DNA of 46,664 nt from NCBI GenBank assembly GCA_023379845.1, contig JAMCPG010000035.1:1-46664 (forward strand), read 5' to 3'. Both the position numbers and the translations under genes were made by a program. Each line of letters begins with the position of its first letter. The first letter of the stretch is position 1. Below the pieces are notes generated by a model that saw only the letters and a list, made by a program, of their open reading frames with translations, was not told where the DNA came from and ran no database searches. Shown here piece after piece: positions 8,905 to 16,689 of the stretch. This DNA comes from Thermoplasmatota archaeon. GTDB taxonomy: Archaea > Thermoplasmatota > Thermoplasmata > Thermoplasmatales > Thermoplasmataceae.

Positions 8905-10151
8905 TTCTCCCCCCTGCTGAATATTGAAAGATCTAGAAGCCCGTGGCCACTCACGTTGACAATAATGTTCTTCTTTGACTTTGGATCCCGCCTGACGTAG
9001 CGGATCGCGGATGCAATTGCATGCCCGGACTCCGGTGCAGGTATTATTCCCTGGGTAGAGGCAAAGGTGCGCATTGCTTGAAGAACCTCGTCCTCCCCAA
9101 CGTCCTCCGCCTTGATTCTTCCGCTGTGGACCAGCATAGAGAGAGCCGGGGCTGCACCGTGGTACCTGAGCCCTCCTGCGTATATCCCGGGAGGAATGAA
9201 TCCTGCACCCAGGCTGAACATCTTCAGTTGCGGCAGTATTCCCGCCGTATCTATGAAATCGTATCCGAACTTGCCGTGCGTGAGCTTCGGCACCTCTTCT
9301 GCTGTTGATGCTATCATTTCAGCCCTTCCTGCAATAAAGGGAAAAACAAAACCAGAGAAGTTGCTGCCGCCCCCGACGCATCCAATCATAACGTCTGCCT
9401 CTTCTCCTTCAATTTCCAGCTGCTTGGCGGTCTCCAATCCAATAACGCTCTGATGCGTTATAACGGAATTCATGACGCTGCCCAGCATGTACTTGTATTC
9501 ATGATCGAGAGCGTATTCAACAGCCTCGCTTATGGCGATTCCAAGCGAACCGGGGTGATCCGCACGCTCCCCGAGGGTCTTTCTTCCAAATTCCGTTTCG
9601 CTGGACGGACTGGGGACGACTTTGGCTCCGTATATCTCCATGATCTGCTTCCTCAGCGGCTTCTGGTAAAAGCTTGTGCTCACCATGAAAACCTTGCTGC
9701 GCATTCCGTTCAGGGAGGCTGCAAGGGCAGTGGCTGTTCCCCACTGGCCCGCTCCAGTTTCGGTTACTACTTCCTGCACACCCTCGCTTGCGGCGTAGAA
9801 TGCCTGTGGAAGAGCAGTATTGATCTTGTGGGATCCAGTCACCGTGGCGCCCTCGTACTTGAAATATATCTTGCCGGAATATCCCAGTTTTTTTTCCAGG
9901 TTGATTGCACGCACAAGAGGCGTCGGTCTTCCTATCTGGTGGTAGAGTTCCATCACCTCGTCTGGTATCTTTTCCTTTCGCTTGAAGGAAAATTCCTGCT
10001 CGAGGAGTTTCCTGGGAAGAATCCTGTTCAGCATCTCAATCGATGACTTGTCACGCTGACTGTCCTTGGGGGGTGAAAGTTGCTCGGGAAGATCCGGCAC
10101 AATGTTGTACCAGTACTCCGGTATGATGTCCTGCTCCCTGGTTTGATACAT
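8901..10151 (-). CDS. trpB: Tryptophan synthase beta chain, TrpB2 type
   Basis: PLP enzyme joining indole and serine (some TrpB2 proteins use O-phosphoserine). The PLP lysine lies in TGSHKINTALPQAF, the phosphate-binding glycines in GCVGGGSNFSGF, and the VTETGAGQWGTATA block is clear. The longer N terminus with QEDIIPEYWYN-like text (EQDIIPEYWYNIVPDLPEQL) and the length of 416 residues mark the TrpB2 branch rather than TrpB1. It is the first gene of the operon. Here the only beta chain seen is TrpB2, as reported for Thermoplasmatales. Confidence 0.94.
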   Translation of the reverse strand: MYQTREQDIIPEYWYNIVPDLPEQLSPPKDSQRDKSSIEMLNRILPRKLLEQEFSFKRKEKIPDEVMELYHQIGRPTPLVRAINLEKKLGYSGKIYFKYEGATVTGSHKINTALPQAFYAASEGVQEVVTETGAGQWGTATALAASLNGMRSKVFMVSTSFYQKPLRKQIMEIYGAKVVPSPSSETEFGRKTLGERADHPGSLGIAISEAVEYALDHEYKYMLGSVMNSVITHQSVIGLETAKQLEIEGEEADVMIGCVGGGSNFSGFVFPFIAGRAEMIASTAEEVPKLTHGKFGYDFIDTAGILPQLKMFSLGAGFIPPGIYAGGLRYHGAAPALSMLVHSGRIKAEDVGEDEVLQAMRTFASTQGIIPAPESGHAIASAIRYVRRDPKSKKNIIVNVSGHGLLDLSIFSRGEK

Positions 10152-10163
10152 GGATACCGAAGT

Positions 10164-10185
10164 TAATGTGCATATATAAGCATTA
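10164..10185 (-). promoter_or_regulatory. trp operon promoter with inverted repeat around the TATA box
   Basis: On the minus strand CTTATATATG (10171-10180) is centred 25 bases before the trpB ATG, which predicts a leaderless message. The TATA box is flanked by TAATG (10164-10168) and CATTA (10181-10185), a 5-base inverted repeat that could be a repressor site. The TATA assignment is solid; the operator idea is inference. Confidence 0.6.
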
Positions 10186-10202
10186 GTGTATATTATTGAA
10201 CA

Positions 10203-10883
10203 TTAAGAATGTTGAATGTATTTTCCTATTGAGATTGAGCCAATAGCCTTTATCCTCATGCTAGCGAGAGAGAAACCGGCTCGAATAATCTCCCCAGATA
10301 GCTTTTCAGGAGGGACAAAGTTCCTGACAGAGCCAGAAAGATACGTGTATGACCTCGAGTGGGATATCCTGTCACCCAGCACCGGAACTATTTTCAAGAA
10401 ATATACTGAGAACAGTTCCCTCAGAACCTGGTTCTCTGGCAGGTGTATGTCGAGATTGATGAAGGTTCCGCCGGGGCGAAGCACACGGTAGACTTCGGAA
10501 AAATATTTCATCCTGTCGGGAACGTTTCTTGTCAGGAAGGCAGAAGTAACAAGGTCAAAGCTTTTGTCCTCGAACGGCAAGGCCATGGCCGAAGCAGTGA
10601 CGGTCCTGATCCTCCTGTCATGGATGAAGGATAGCATCTCGCCTGAAATGTCAAGTGCTGTCACATGCGATTGAGGGAAGTGATCAATCAGTTTGCGGGA
10701 CAGCTTGCCGGTCCCTGCGCCGCAGTCCAGGATATCCTTAATTCCGTCATGATCAATCATCCTGATCATCAGGTTGCGCCAAGATTCGTCCATTCCGAAG
10801 CTTATGATGCTGTCAATAAGATCGTATTTGCTGTGTATGCTGCCAAATACCTCCCTGACATATTCTTCACTCGCCATTTGCAT
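10203..10883 (-). CDS. UbiE/MenG-like class I methyltransferase
   Basis: The 226-residue protein begins with VREVFGSIHSKYDLIDSIIS, the pattern of UbiE/MenG quinone C-methyltransferases. It has SAM motif I ILDCGAGTGKLSRKL, VTALDISGEML, and the post-motif RVLRPGGTFINLD. Likely role is methylation of the membrane naphthoquinone (menaquinone-type) ring. The exact substrate is not visible. It is the last gene of the mcm-DUF424 unit, starting inside a TGATG overlap with the DUF424 stop. An alternative start two codons in gives MASEEY. Confidence 0.82.
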   Translation of the reverse strand: MQMASEEYVREVFGSIHSKYDLIDSIISFGMDESWRNLMIRMIDHDGIKDILDCGAGTGKLSRKLIDHFPQSHVTALDISGEMLSFIHDRRIRTVTASAMALPFEDKSFDLVTSAFLTRNVPDRMKYFSEVYRVLRPGGTFINLDIHLPENQVLRELFSVYFLKIVPVLGDRISHSRSYTYLSGSVRNFVPPEKLSGEIIRAGFSLASMRIKAIGSISIGKYIQHS

Positions 10884-11188
10884 CAGTTCGTTATCTTGGC
10901 ATACTGGGCGTATGGAACGCCGTCTATGGTTATAATGTTCTCCGGATCTATCAATCCGAGCTTTATTGCCTCATCTGTCACGGTCTTGCCAACCAGGTTT
11001 GCGATTGTGCAGATCTGGAGGGCTGACCTAAAAACATCCATAGACACCCTCATTGTGCCATAAAAGTTGTCTGTCACTGTGATGTGAAGGTTCCTCTCCC
11101 TGAATGTCTTGTTCAGGAGCCGAAGCTCGGTGGCTGCAAGCAGGTTTTCGTCTCCTATTTTAGTGAGCTTCATGACGATTGCATACAT
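10883..11188 (-). CDS. DUF424 family archaeal protein
   Basis: A 101-residue protein of the archaea-specific DUF424 family, recognised by MYAIVMKLTKIGDENLLAATE, VTDNFYGTMRVS, the TIANLVGKTVTDEAIKLGLIDP block and IDGVPYAQY near the end. No biochemical function is established. Stop-start TGATG overlaps on both sides tie it to mcm upstream and the UbiE-like gene downstream, so it is co-translated with a replication helicase. Confidence 0.85.
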   Translation of the reverse strand: MYAIVMKLTKIGDENLLAATELRLLNKTFRERNLHITVTDNFYGTMRVSMDVFRSALQICTIANLVGKTVTDEAIKLGLIDPENIITIDGVPYAQYAKITN

Positions 11189-13845
11189 CAGGATACCACC
11201 TTCAGCTTATTGTCGAATGGCTCGTAAATCTGGCCGTCTGACTTGAGCTTTGAGATTATGCCCCTGATCTTGTTCTCGTCCATGCCCCTCAGCTTCCCCT
11301 CCGCTATCACGTCCGATACCTCCGCATAATTCGACTCCTTCAGGAGTTCCTTGATTATGAGGAAGACGCTTTCCAGTTCCCCTCTCTGCCTTGAAGTTGT
11401 TCCGGTCATTATTATGTTGGTGTCGATGACTCCGTCAACGCTCGATACATTTTCAAGATAGTTTGTTATAATCTCTATGGCGAGAAGGGCATCATCTCTT
11501 GTGACTACGGCTGAAAGGCGTGACTTTGCGGATGCCTCTGAAAGCCTGATTATTGATTCAAGTTGCCTGGGCGTGATGGGTGTCGTATCGGGTGTGCTTC
11601 TCTTCCTTGTGCGCACGTAATCGTTCCTGATCAGGTCGATTGCCTGATCGGAAAGCCTGGGGAATACCTTGCTTCTTGCGTATGAAACATACTTCCTCAT
11701 CAGGTTCTTCTCTATCTGCGGTATGAGGTCGTTCTCGTCCGATATCGAGTAGTCGGTTATCTCGTTTGACTCCATTCCCCTGTATATCTCTCCAACCTTG
11801 TGCGTTTTCAGGATGTGATTCGCCAGCCTGTAATCCAGGTCATCCGAAACCTTGTCGACGAGCTTGAATATGACGTCAAACCTTGAGAGCAGAGGGAGAG
11901 GAAACTTTGTCTGCTCTGAGAGGGGAAGATTCGGGTTATATTTGCCGAATGTAGGGTTTGCAGCAGCCAGTACGGAACAGGTTGAACGCAGTGTTGCCAT
12001 AATTCCCGCTTTTGATATCGTGATGGAGTTGTGAAGAACCATGTCCCCGTTTGCAAACGTGCTGTTATCGGAAACGGCAATATCATAGACCCAGTTGCGT
12101 GAATACGGAACCCTGGAGACCCCGGATATCCTCTTCAGGATGTGGCCTCGGAACCATCTCCTTGATCTGGTTGCGGAGACAAGGCTGTCGAGGAAATCTA
12201 GCGCTTCATTATTCTCGTTTCCGCTCTCCGTCGAGATTACGTAGTCAGATTCCGATACCTGATCTGCGTCCACGAGCATTAGGGCACCGTTCTTGACCAC
12301 CCAGAATGGATGATTGGCTGTGACCACGACAAATGAGCCGTCTTCCACATCAATCCTTATCATTTCTCGTGGAGCTTTATGCCTGCTTACCTGTCGCAAG
12401 GTGGTAAAACCCAACCCTTCAAAATTGGATGTGGGAACCATGATCTTTTCCCTGACTTCAAGTATCTGGCAATCTTTTCCATCCTCTACCAGGTCAGGAT
12501 TGTTGTCTATCATGAAATCGACAAATTCGCCTATCTTTGCGGACGAACCTTCCTTGAGGCGTATAACGGTATCGTAAGCAAACGACTGCTGTTCCATGGC
12601 CTCATGCATTGCACCGGTATCCTGAGGATCCATCTTGTCCAGCTCATCGATAGCTGCCAGCCCGTTGTTAGCCAGTACGAGAACGCCAGCTTCAAGTGTC
12701 CAGCGACCTTCCCCGAATTCATCCCTGACAGCTGCAGCAGTGAGGCCGGCGGCACTTGCACCCTTGCCTAGTGCCAGAACCCCGCGCGGAGAAATATCGG
12801 CCATGTACCTGAGTAACTGCGACTTGGCGGTACCGGGATCACCAACAAGAAGAATGTGTATGTCACCCCTGATCTTTGTTCCATCCTTCATTATTTTCCT
12901 TATTCCGCCGAACATCTGGAGTGCAAGTGTTCTTTTTATGTCCTCGTGACCATATATAGAGGGCGCAATTGATTTGGTGAACTTGTCCAGGACGTTATCA
13001 GATTTGGACAGTTCGATGATCTGTGCCTCCTCTTCCGGCGATATGTTGAGCGTTTCAATCTCCTTTGTCTCCTTCGAGAAGTTCAACGCGTAAAGATGCG
13101 TTATGAACTCAGTCAGCAGAAGGTTTCCGGCCCTCTTCTGCTCAGACATCAATATTCCATCTATGGTTATCCTGTCTCCTGGAAAAATGTAGCCGGTTAT
13201 GTCATCCTCCAGGACAACCGATATCCGCTGGGGCTGTGCACCACCCTCAATCGTCTCCGGATTTTCCTGCAGTTCTATTTTCTGGTAGTCGACGAACTCG
13301 CAGAGTTCAGGCATCAGCTTGAACCTGACCTTCGGCCTCTCCTCGCCACAGGCTTCGCACTTCGAAGGTTCCTCAAGTTTCCCACGACTCTGCTCCAGGG
13401 CCGTAAGGCTGGCACATTTAGAGCACTGGAATACCGCAAGCTGGATTCTTGGGAGAACCTCAGTGTTCTTTCGAACTATTCCCGACACGCTGATCAGCTT
13501 TCCGATCCTGTCGCTTCTTATGTCCCGTATCTCTATGTTGAAGTCCTTTTCGGGCAGGTTTGTAATGCGTATGTTGATCCTCTTTGATTCAAAGTCCTTG
13601 CTTGATTCCAGGAAGGACCTGATGAGATCCTCGCCGGCACGAATGCATATTGCCGGGTTGTCCTTGAGAGAAGTGGCAAAATCGTTGTCGAAGTTGGCGA
13701 TCTCCTGGTATGGCACGCTGAGCGACTTCTGGTCTGGATAGAAGTCCCTGAGCTTGGTTATCTTGTCCCTGTATCCAAACTTATCAAAAAAACGGTCCCA
13801 CTGGTTCTTGTAGGAGGAGACAGTTTCAGAATCCCCTATGATCAT
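11188..13845 (-). CDS. mcm: Replicative DNA helicase MCM, interrupted by an intein
   Basis: The 885-residue precursor is a typical archaeal MCM of about 699 residues plus a 186-residue intein. In order: N-terminal domain with a zinc site (Cys 141, 144, 163, 166), Walker A GDPGTAKS (residues 335-342), Walker B LAAIDELDKM (396-405), intein 421-606, sensor 1 LAAANPTFG, arginine-finger region LLSRFDVIF, and a C-terminal winged helix. The hexamer unwinds DNA at forks. Splicing is needed because the insertion separates AMEQQ from SITISKAG in the presensor-1 hairpin. It is the first gene of a three-gene unit with a TATA box 30 bases upstream of the ATG. Confidence 0.96.
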   Translation of the reverse strand: MIIGDSETVSSYKNQWDRFFDKFGYRDKITKLRDFYPDQKSLSVPYQEIANFDNDFATSLKDNPAICIRAGEDLIRSFLESSKDFESKRINIRITNLPEKDFNIEIRDIRSDRIGKLISVSGIVRKNTEVLPRIQLAVFQCSKCASLTALEQSRGKLEEPSKCEACGEERPKVRFKLMPELCEFVDYQKIELQENPETIEGGAQPQRISVVLEDDITGYIFPGDRITIDGILMSEQKRAGNLLLTEFITHLYALNFSKETKEIETLNISPEEEAQIIELSKSDNVLDKFTKSIAPSIYGHEDIKRTLALQMFGGIRKIMKDGTKIRGDIHILLVGDPGTAKSQLLRYMADISPRGVLALGKGASAAGLTAAAVRDEFGEGRWTLEAGVLVLANNGLAAIDELDKMDPQDTGAMHEAMEQQSFAYDTVIRLKEGSSAKIGEFVDFMIDNNPDLVEDGKDCQILEVREKIMVPTSNFEGLGFTTLRQVSRHKAPREMIRIDVEDGSFVVVTANHPFWVVKNGALMLVDADQVSESDYVISTESGNENNEALDFLDSLVSATRSRRWFRGHILKRISGVSRVPYSRNWVYDIAVSDNSTFANGDMVLHNSITISKAGIMATLRSTCSVLAAANPTFGKYNPNLPLSEQTKFPLPLLSRFDVIFKLVDKVSDDLDYRLANHILKTHKVGEIYRGMESNEITDYSISDENDLIPQIEKNLMRKYVSYARSKVFPRLSDQAIDLIRNDYVRTRKRSTPDTTPITPRQLESIIRLSEASAKSRLSAVVTRDDALLAIEIITNYLENVSSVDGVIDTNIIMTGTTSRQRGELESVFLIIKELLKESNYAEVSDVIAEGKLRGMDENKIRGIISKLKSDGQIYEPFDNKLKVVS
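12028..12585 (-). mobile_element. MCM mini-intein (protein residues 421-606)
   Basis: Block A is SFAYDTVIRLKEG with Ser, not Cys, as residue 1. Block B is VVVTANHPFWV with the TxxH motif. Block F is NWVYDIAVSDNSTFANGD and block G ends VLHN before the +1 Ser of the C-extein. Removing the 186 residues restores the conserved EQQ-SITISKAG sequence exactly. The space between blocks B and F is short and has no LAGLIDADG motifs, so there is no homing endonuclease: it is fixed in place unless helped in trans. Confidence 0.93.
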
Positions 13846-13868
13846 GTCTATGGTCTAAGCAATAGGGC

Positions 13869-13882
13869 AATTTAAAAAGTTC
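13869..13882 (-). promoter_or_regulatory. TATA box of the mcm operon
   Basis: Minus-strand AACTTTTTAAATTG, centred about 30 bases before the mcm ATG (13843-13845), in the divergent space shared with apgM. Confidence 0.5.
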
Positions 13883-13937
13883 GCTGGATAAGATATAACT
13901 TATTAAAGTTCAGCTATTTAATGCAGGCGAAATAATA

Positions 13938-13947
13938 ACTTTAAACC
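13938..13947 (+). promoter_or_regulatory. TATA box of apgM
   Basis: AACTTTAAAC is centred about 22 bases before the ATG at 13964, consistent with a leaderless transcript. Confidence 0.4.
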
Positions 13948-13963
13948 CAGAATTGTATTTAAC

Positions 13964-15181
13964 ATGATGAAAAAGCTTCTTCTGTTTGTACTGGATGGGC
14001 TCGGAGACAGACCAAGCCCACTGTTGAATGGCGAAACACCATTGCAGGCTGCATTCAGGCCGAACCTGAATGCACTCGTTTCCTCCGGGCTCGGTGGCCT
14101 GATGTATCCCGTCAGGAAGGGACTTGTCTGCGGCTCCGACACTTCGCATCTCTCTCTGCTCGGGTATGATCCCGAGACCGTGTATACGGGAAGAGGGCCA
14201 TTCGAGGCGATGGGCCTTGGCATTATATCTGAACCCGGAGATATTGCATTCAGGGCAAATTTTGCGACGAGAAGCAAGGAGGGCGTAATTGTGGACAGGA
14301 GAGCTGGAAGGGATATTCCGGAGTCGGGTTCGCTTGCAAAGAAGATATCTTTCACGATGAATGGTACACAGTTCATTGTCAGGGAAGGTGTGGAACACAG
14401 GGCCGCCCTGGTTGTGAGGGGAAAGGGCCTTTCACCGAATATCAGCGACTCCGATCCTCATGAACAGGGGAAGGCTCCCTTGAAAATAAAAGCATTATCG
14501 GATGATGTCGGGCACACAGCCGAAATCCTGAATGAATACCTGGACAGGATCAGGGAAATACTTGACACAAGCCCGGAAAACAGGGATCGGGAGAGGAGGG
14601 GAAAGCCGCCGGCGAATGAGCTTCTCCTCAGAGGTGCTGGAATCACTCCAAGACTTGAACCATTCAATAAAAGATATGGGCTGGATGGAGCATGCCTTGC
14701 CGGGATACCGCTGATCACAGGCATTGGAAACCTTGCGGGACTCCACCTGCTGAAACATCCGGGTGCTACCGGAAGGGTTGACACGGACTACAGAGGCAAG
14801 GTCAGGGCGGCGGTAAGGGCGCTTGAAGCGCATGATTTTGTGCTTGTCAACATCAAGGCACCCGACATCGCCGGTCATGACGGTGATCCGCTGCTTAAGA
14901 GAGACGTCATCGAGAAGATTGATGATGCCATCGGCCAGGTTATAGAATTATCAAACGATGCCGTAATATGTGTCACCGGAGATCACTGCACTCCATGCAC
15001 TACGAAGGAACACTCGGGGGATCCTGTACCGGTTCTTTTCTCTACGGAGGGGATGAGGAGGAATGGTGTCAGACACTTTGATGAAGTGAATTGTGGGTCT
15101 TCTGGCTTTGATTTACTTAGTGGAGAAGTGATGACAATGATGCTTCAGTTGTCAGACAGATTGAAAAAATACGGAGCCTGA
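13964..15181 (+). CDS. apgM: 2,3-bisphosphoglycerate-independent phosphoglycerate mutase, archaeal type
   Basis: Interconverts 3- and 2-phosphoglycerate. The 405-residue protein belongs to the alkaline-phosphatase fold ApgM group: metal ligand in LLFVLDGLGDRP, the catalytic serine loop in GSDTSHLSLLGYDP, VNIKAPDIAGHDGDP and CVTGDHCTPCTTKEHSGDPVP with the second metal cluster, and FDLLSGEVM at the end. All key Asp, His and Ser residues are present. It is divergently transcribed from mcm and is probably a single gene. It feeds pyruvate kinase found earlier in the window. Confidence 0.95.
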   Translation: MMKKLLLFVLDGLGDRPSPLLNGETPLQAAFRPNLNALVSSGLGGLMYPVRKGLVCGSDTSHLSLLGYDPETVYTGRGPFEAMGLGIISEPGDIAFRANFATRSKEGVIVDRRAGRDIPESGSLAKKISFTMNGTQFIVREGVEHRAALVVRGKGLSPNISDSDPHEQGKAPLKIKALSDDVGHTAEILNEYLDRIREILDTSPENRDRERRGKPPANELLLRGAGITPRLEPFNKRYGLDGACLAGIPLITGIGNLAGLHLLKHPGATGRVDTDYRGKVRAAVRALEAHDFVLVNIKAPDIAGHDGDPLLKRDVIEKIDDAIGQVIELSNDAVICVTGDHCTPCTTKEHSGDPVPVLFSTEGMRRNGVRHFDEVNCGSSGFDLLSGEVMTMMLQLSDRLKKYGA

Positions 15182-15253
15182 GCTTTAGCAGGAAAACACC
15201 ATGAGAAATGGAAAAACTTAAGTAGTCCTTTGCTAATATGTTGTCTGACAATA

Positions 15254-15931
15254 ATGATAACCAAAAGAAGCTTCCTTGATGAGAAGATACGAAGTGCCAA
15301 TACCAGAGCCGTTACTTCAACGCTCAGAAGCAATTCAAAGAAGAGATCTCTTGCCTATTCAACTAAGAAGGGCTTGCTTTATTCAATGGTGTTTTCCATA
15401 CTTCTCTGGTGGATCCCGATAGCAGGGCCTGCGGCTGCTGGATACATATCTGGCAGGAAATCCGGGAACCCGGTCAAGGCGCTGCATGCTTCGCTCATAA
15501 CGACAGCTGTGTTTGTGCTGCTGACATACCTGCTTATACCGTTCAACGCAAATGGGCTTGGCCTTGTTGGCAGGTACCTAGAGAGTGGTGTTGCCGCGCT
15601 TGCGCAGAGCAAGTTGTTCGCAAGTTCCTCTGTCATAAATGATCTTTACACCGGATATGGTCTGATACAGACATTCACGCTCATTCTTCCGAGTTCAATC
15701 CTGACGTTGATATCATTCAGTTATGCAGGCGGAGTATATTCGGAACTGAAGGAAAATGAGGAGGGACTGAGTGAGGCCTTCAACACGAGAATCTATTCCG
15801 GTACATACCTGGCCAGCAGGAACTCACCCAGGGTGGAGCTGGAAGACAGAAATTCAAGAGGGATACAGAAGTGGGCAGGCTACCAGCCACAGTCATACGA
15901 GGACTCCGGCTTGGACTGGCACACTCTTTAG
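15254..15931 (+). CDS. Conserved membrane protein, unknown function
   Basis: The 225-residue protein has about three hydrophobic segments: GLLYSMVFSILLWWIPIAGP followed by a Gly-rich AAAGYISG turn, ASLITTAVFVLLTYLLIPF, and LIQTFTLILPSSILTLISF. It ends in a hydrophilic tail rich in Ser, Arg and Glu. I do not recognise a characterised family. The pattern resembles small DUF-type archaeal membrane proteins with an IAGPxxAGYxxG motif. The frame also opens from a TTG at 15230, but ATG 15254 is preferred. A TATA-like AAACTTAAGTA at 15213-15223 sits nearer to an out-of-frame ATG at 15238 that reads MLSDNNDNQKKLP then stops, so the true N terminus is uncertain. Confidence 0.75.
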   Translation: MITKRSFLDEKIRSANTRAVTSTLRSNSKKRSLAYSTKKGLLYSMVFSILLWWIPIAGPAAAGYISGRKSGNPVKALHASLITTAVFVLLTYLLIPFNANGLGLVGRYLESGVAALAQSKLFASSSVINDLYTGYGLIQTFTLILPSSILTLISFSYAGGVYSELKENEEGLSEAFNTRIYSGTYLASRNSPRVELEDRNSRGIQKWAGYQPQSYEDSGLDWHTL

Positions 15932-15954
15932 GATCTTAAAAGGAGGTAAACTAA

Positions 15955-16053
15955 TTGGAAAGGAAAAATAAGGGGCTCAGGGGAAAGCTTTCAAGCTACC
16001 CAAGAGTGAGATACCTGTCACTTGCGTTAAAGTTTATATTTAATGAATTCTGA
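15955..16053 (+). CDS. Possible 32-residue basic peptide with strong Shine-Dalgarno
   Basis: A TTG-start frame (MERKNKGLRGKLSSYPRVRY onward, ending FIFNEF) is preceded at 7 bases by AGGAGGT (15941-15947), one of the best ribosome-binding sites in the window. Composition is basic with a hydrophobic C-terminal half. It lies 23 bases after the membrane protein gene, so could be its downstream partner. No homologue is known to me. The case rests on the ribosome-binding site alone. Confidence 0.3.
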   Translation: MERKNKGLRGKLSSYPRVRYLSLALKFIFNEF

Positions 16054-16237
16054 AGCTGCAAAATCTGAGAACATTGTTTTAATAAGTTAGGGTTGCCAAA
16101 AACCCTCACTCTATTGGTGATGGGTCATTCAGTTAAATTGGACTGGTTCCACCAAATACAAAAAGATATCGAGTAAAAGCGAATGATGCAGGAAAAGCTC
16201 AATTATTTAAAAAAATTGTCTCCCTTACATTCTGTGA
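16054..16237. other. Intergenic, short inverted repeat only
   Basis: Between the small candidate gene and the damaged membrane gene I see no credible gene. The only structure is AGGGTT-GCCAAA-AACCCT (16089-16106), a perfect 6-base inverted repeat with a 6-base loop. It could be a terminator-like hairpin or the end of a lost mobile element. Confidence 0.35.
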
Positions 16238-16659
16238 ATACATTTATTAATTGAAATTGGTTTGATTTCACTTGCATCTTACTGTGATGGGCGTTATTAT
16301 CGGCGAGCCTTTACAGTGTACTCGCTTATATTCATTGCCGGTCTGGCTGCATCATCTCTAGCATACTTTTACATCATGCGCAGATTAAGCATGGTAAAGG
16401 CAGGAGCAATGGGTGCTATAGCCCTGCATCCATTCTTGCATGTGAAGTAGTTTTTCTATCCCTTGTTCTGGGAATATTTGGCATTTTCCTCTTTGTCGTA
16501 ATGGAGATTATCACTGCCTATTTTCTCAAAAGAGGTAGGAAAATTCAGATATGCCGGATATGGTGGGAGCTCGACAGAAAGCTCATTTTTGAATTCGCCT
16601 TCGACAATCTGATTAGGTCCAAAATTTACACCGTAATTGGGGGATGGGAACAAGGTTAG
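16238..16659 (+). pseudogene. Frameshifted small membrane protein gene
   Basis: Two frames together make one plausible membrane protein. The first (opening after a stop at 16235-16237, possible TTG start 16262) reads YSLIFIAGLAASSLAYFYIM and then AGAMGAIA. The second continues PASILACEVVFLSLVLGIFG, FLFVVMEIITAYFLKRGRK and stops at 16657-16659. The join is at a CCC run (16422-16424): one extra C would give GAIA-PASILACE without a break. Hydrophobicity runs smoothly across the join. It may be a real pseudogene, a programmed slip or a sequencing error. No family recognised. Confidence 0.5.
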
Positions 16660-16662
16660 TCT

Positions 16663-16674
16663 AAAATATTAATT
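16663..16674 (+). promoter_or_regulatory. TATA box of serS
   Basis: AAAATATTAATT is centred about 21 bases before the serS ATG at 16690. This is compatible with a leaderless message. Confidence 0.4.
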
Positions 16675-16689
16675 CCCAATAGCTGTTGC

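Noticed and set aside
13846-13963. Possible replication origin beside mcm
   Set aside because: AT-rich divergent region, but no ORB-type repeats or Cdc6/Orc1 gene are visible. It reads as two ordinary promoters.
16456-16653. 65-codon minus-strand frame
   Set aside because: It is the shadow of the hydrophobic second part of the frameshifted membrane gene.
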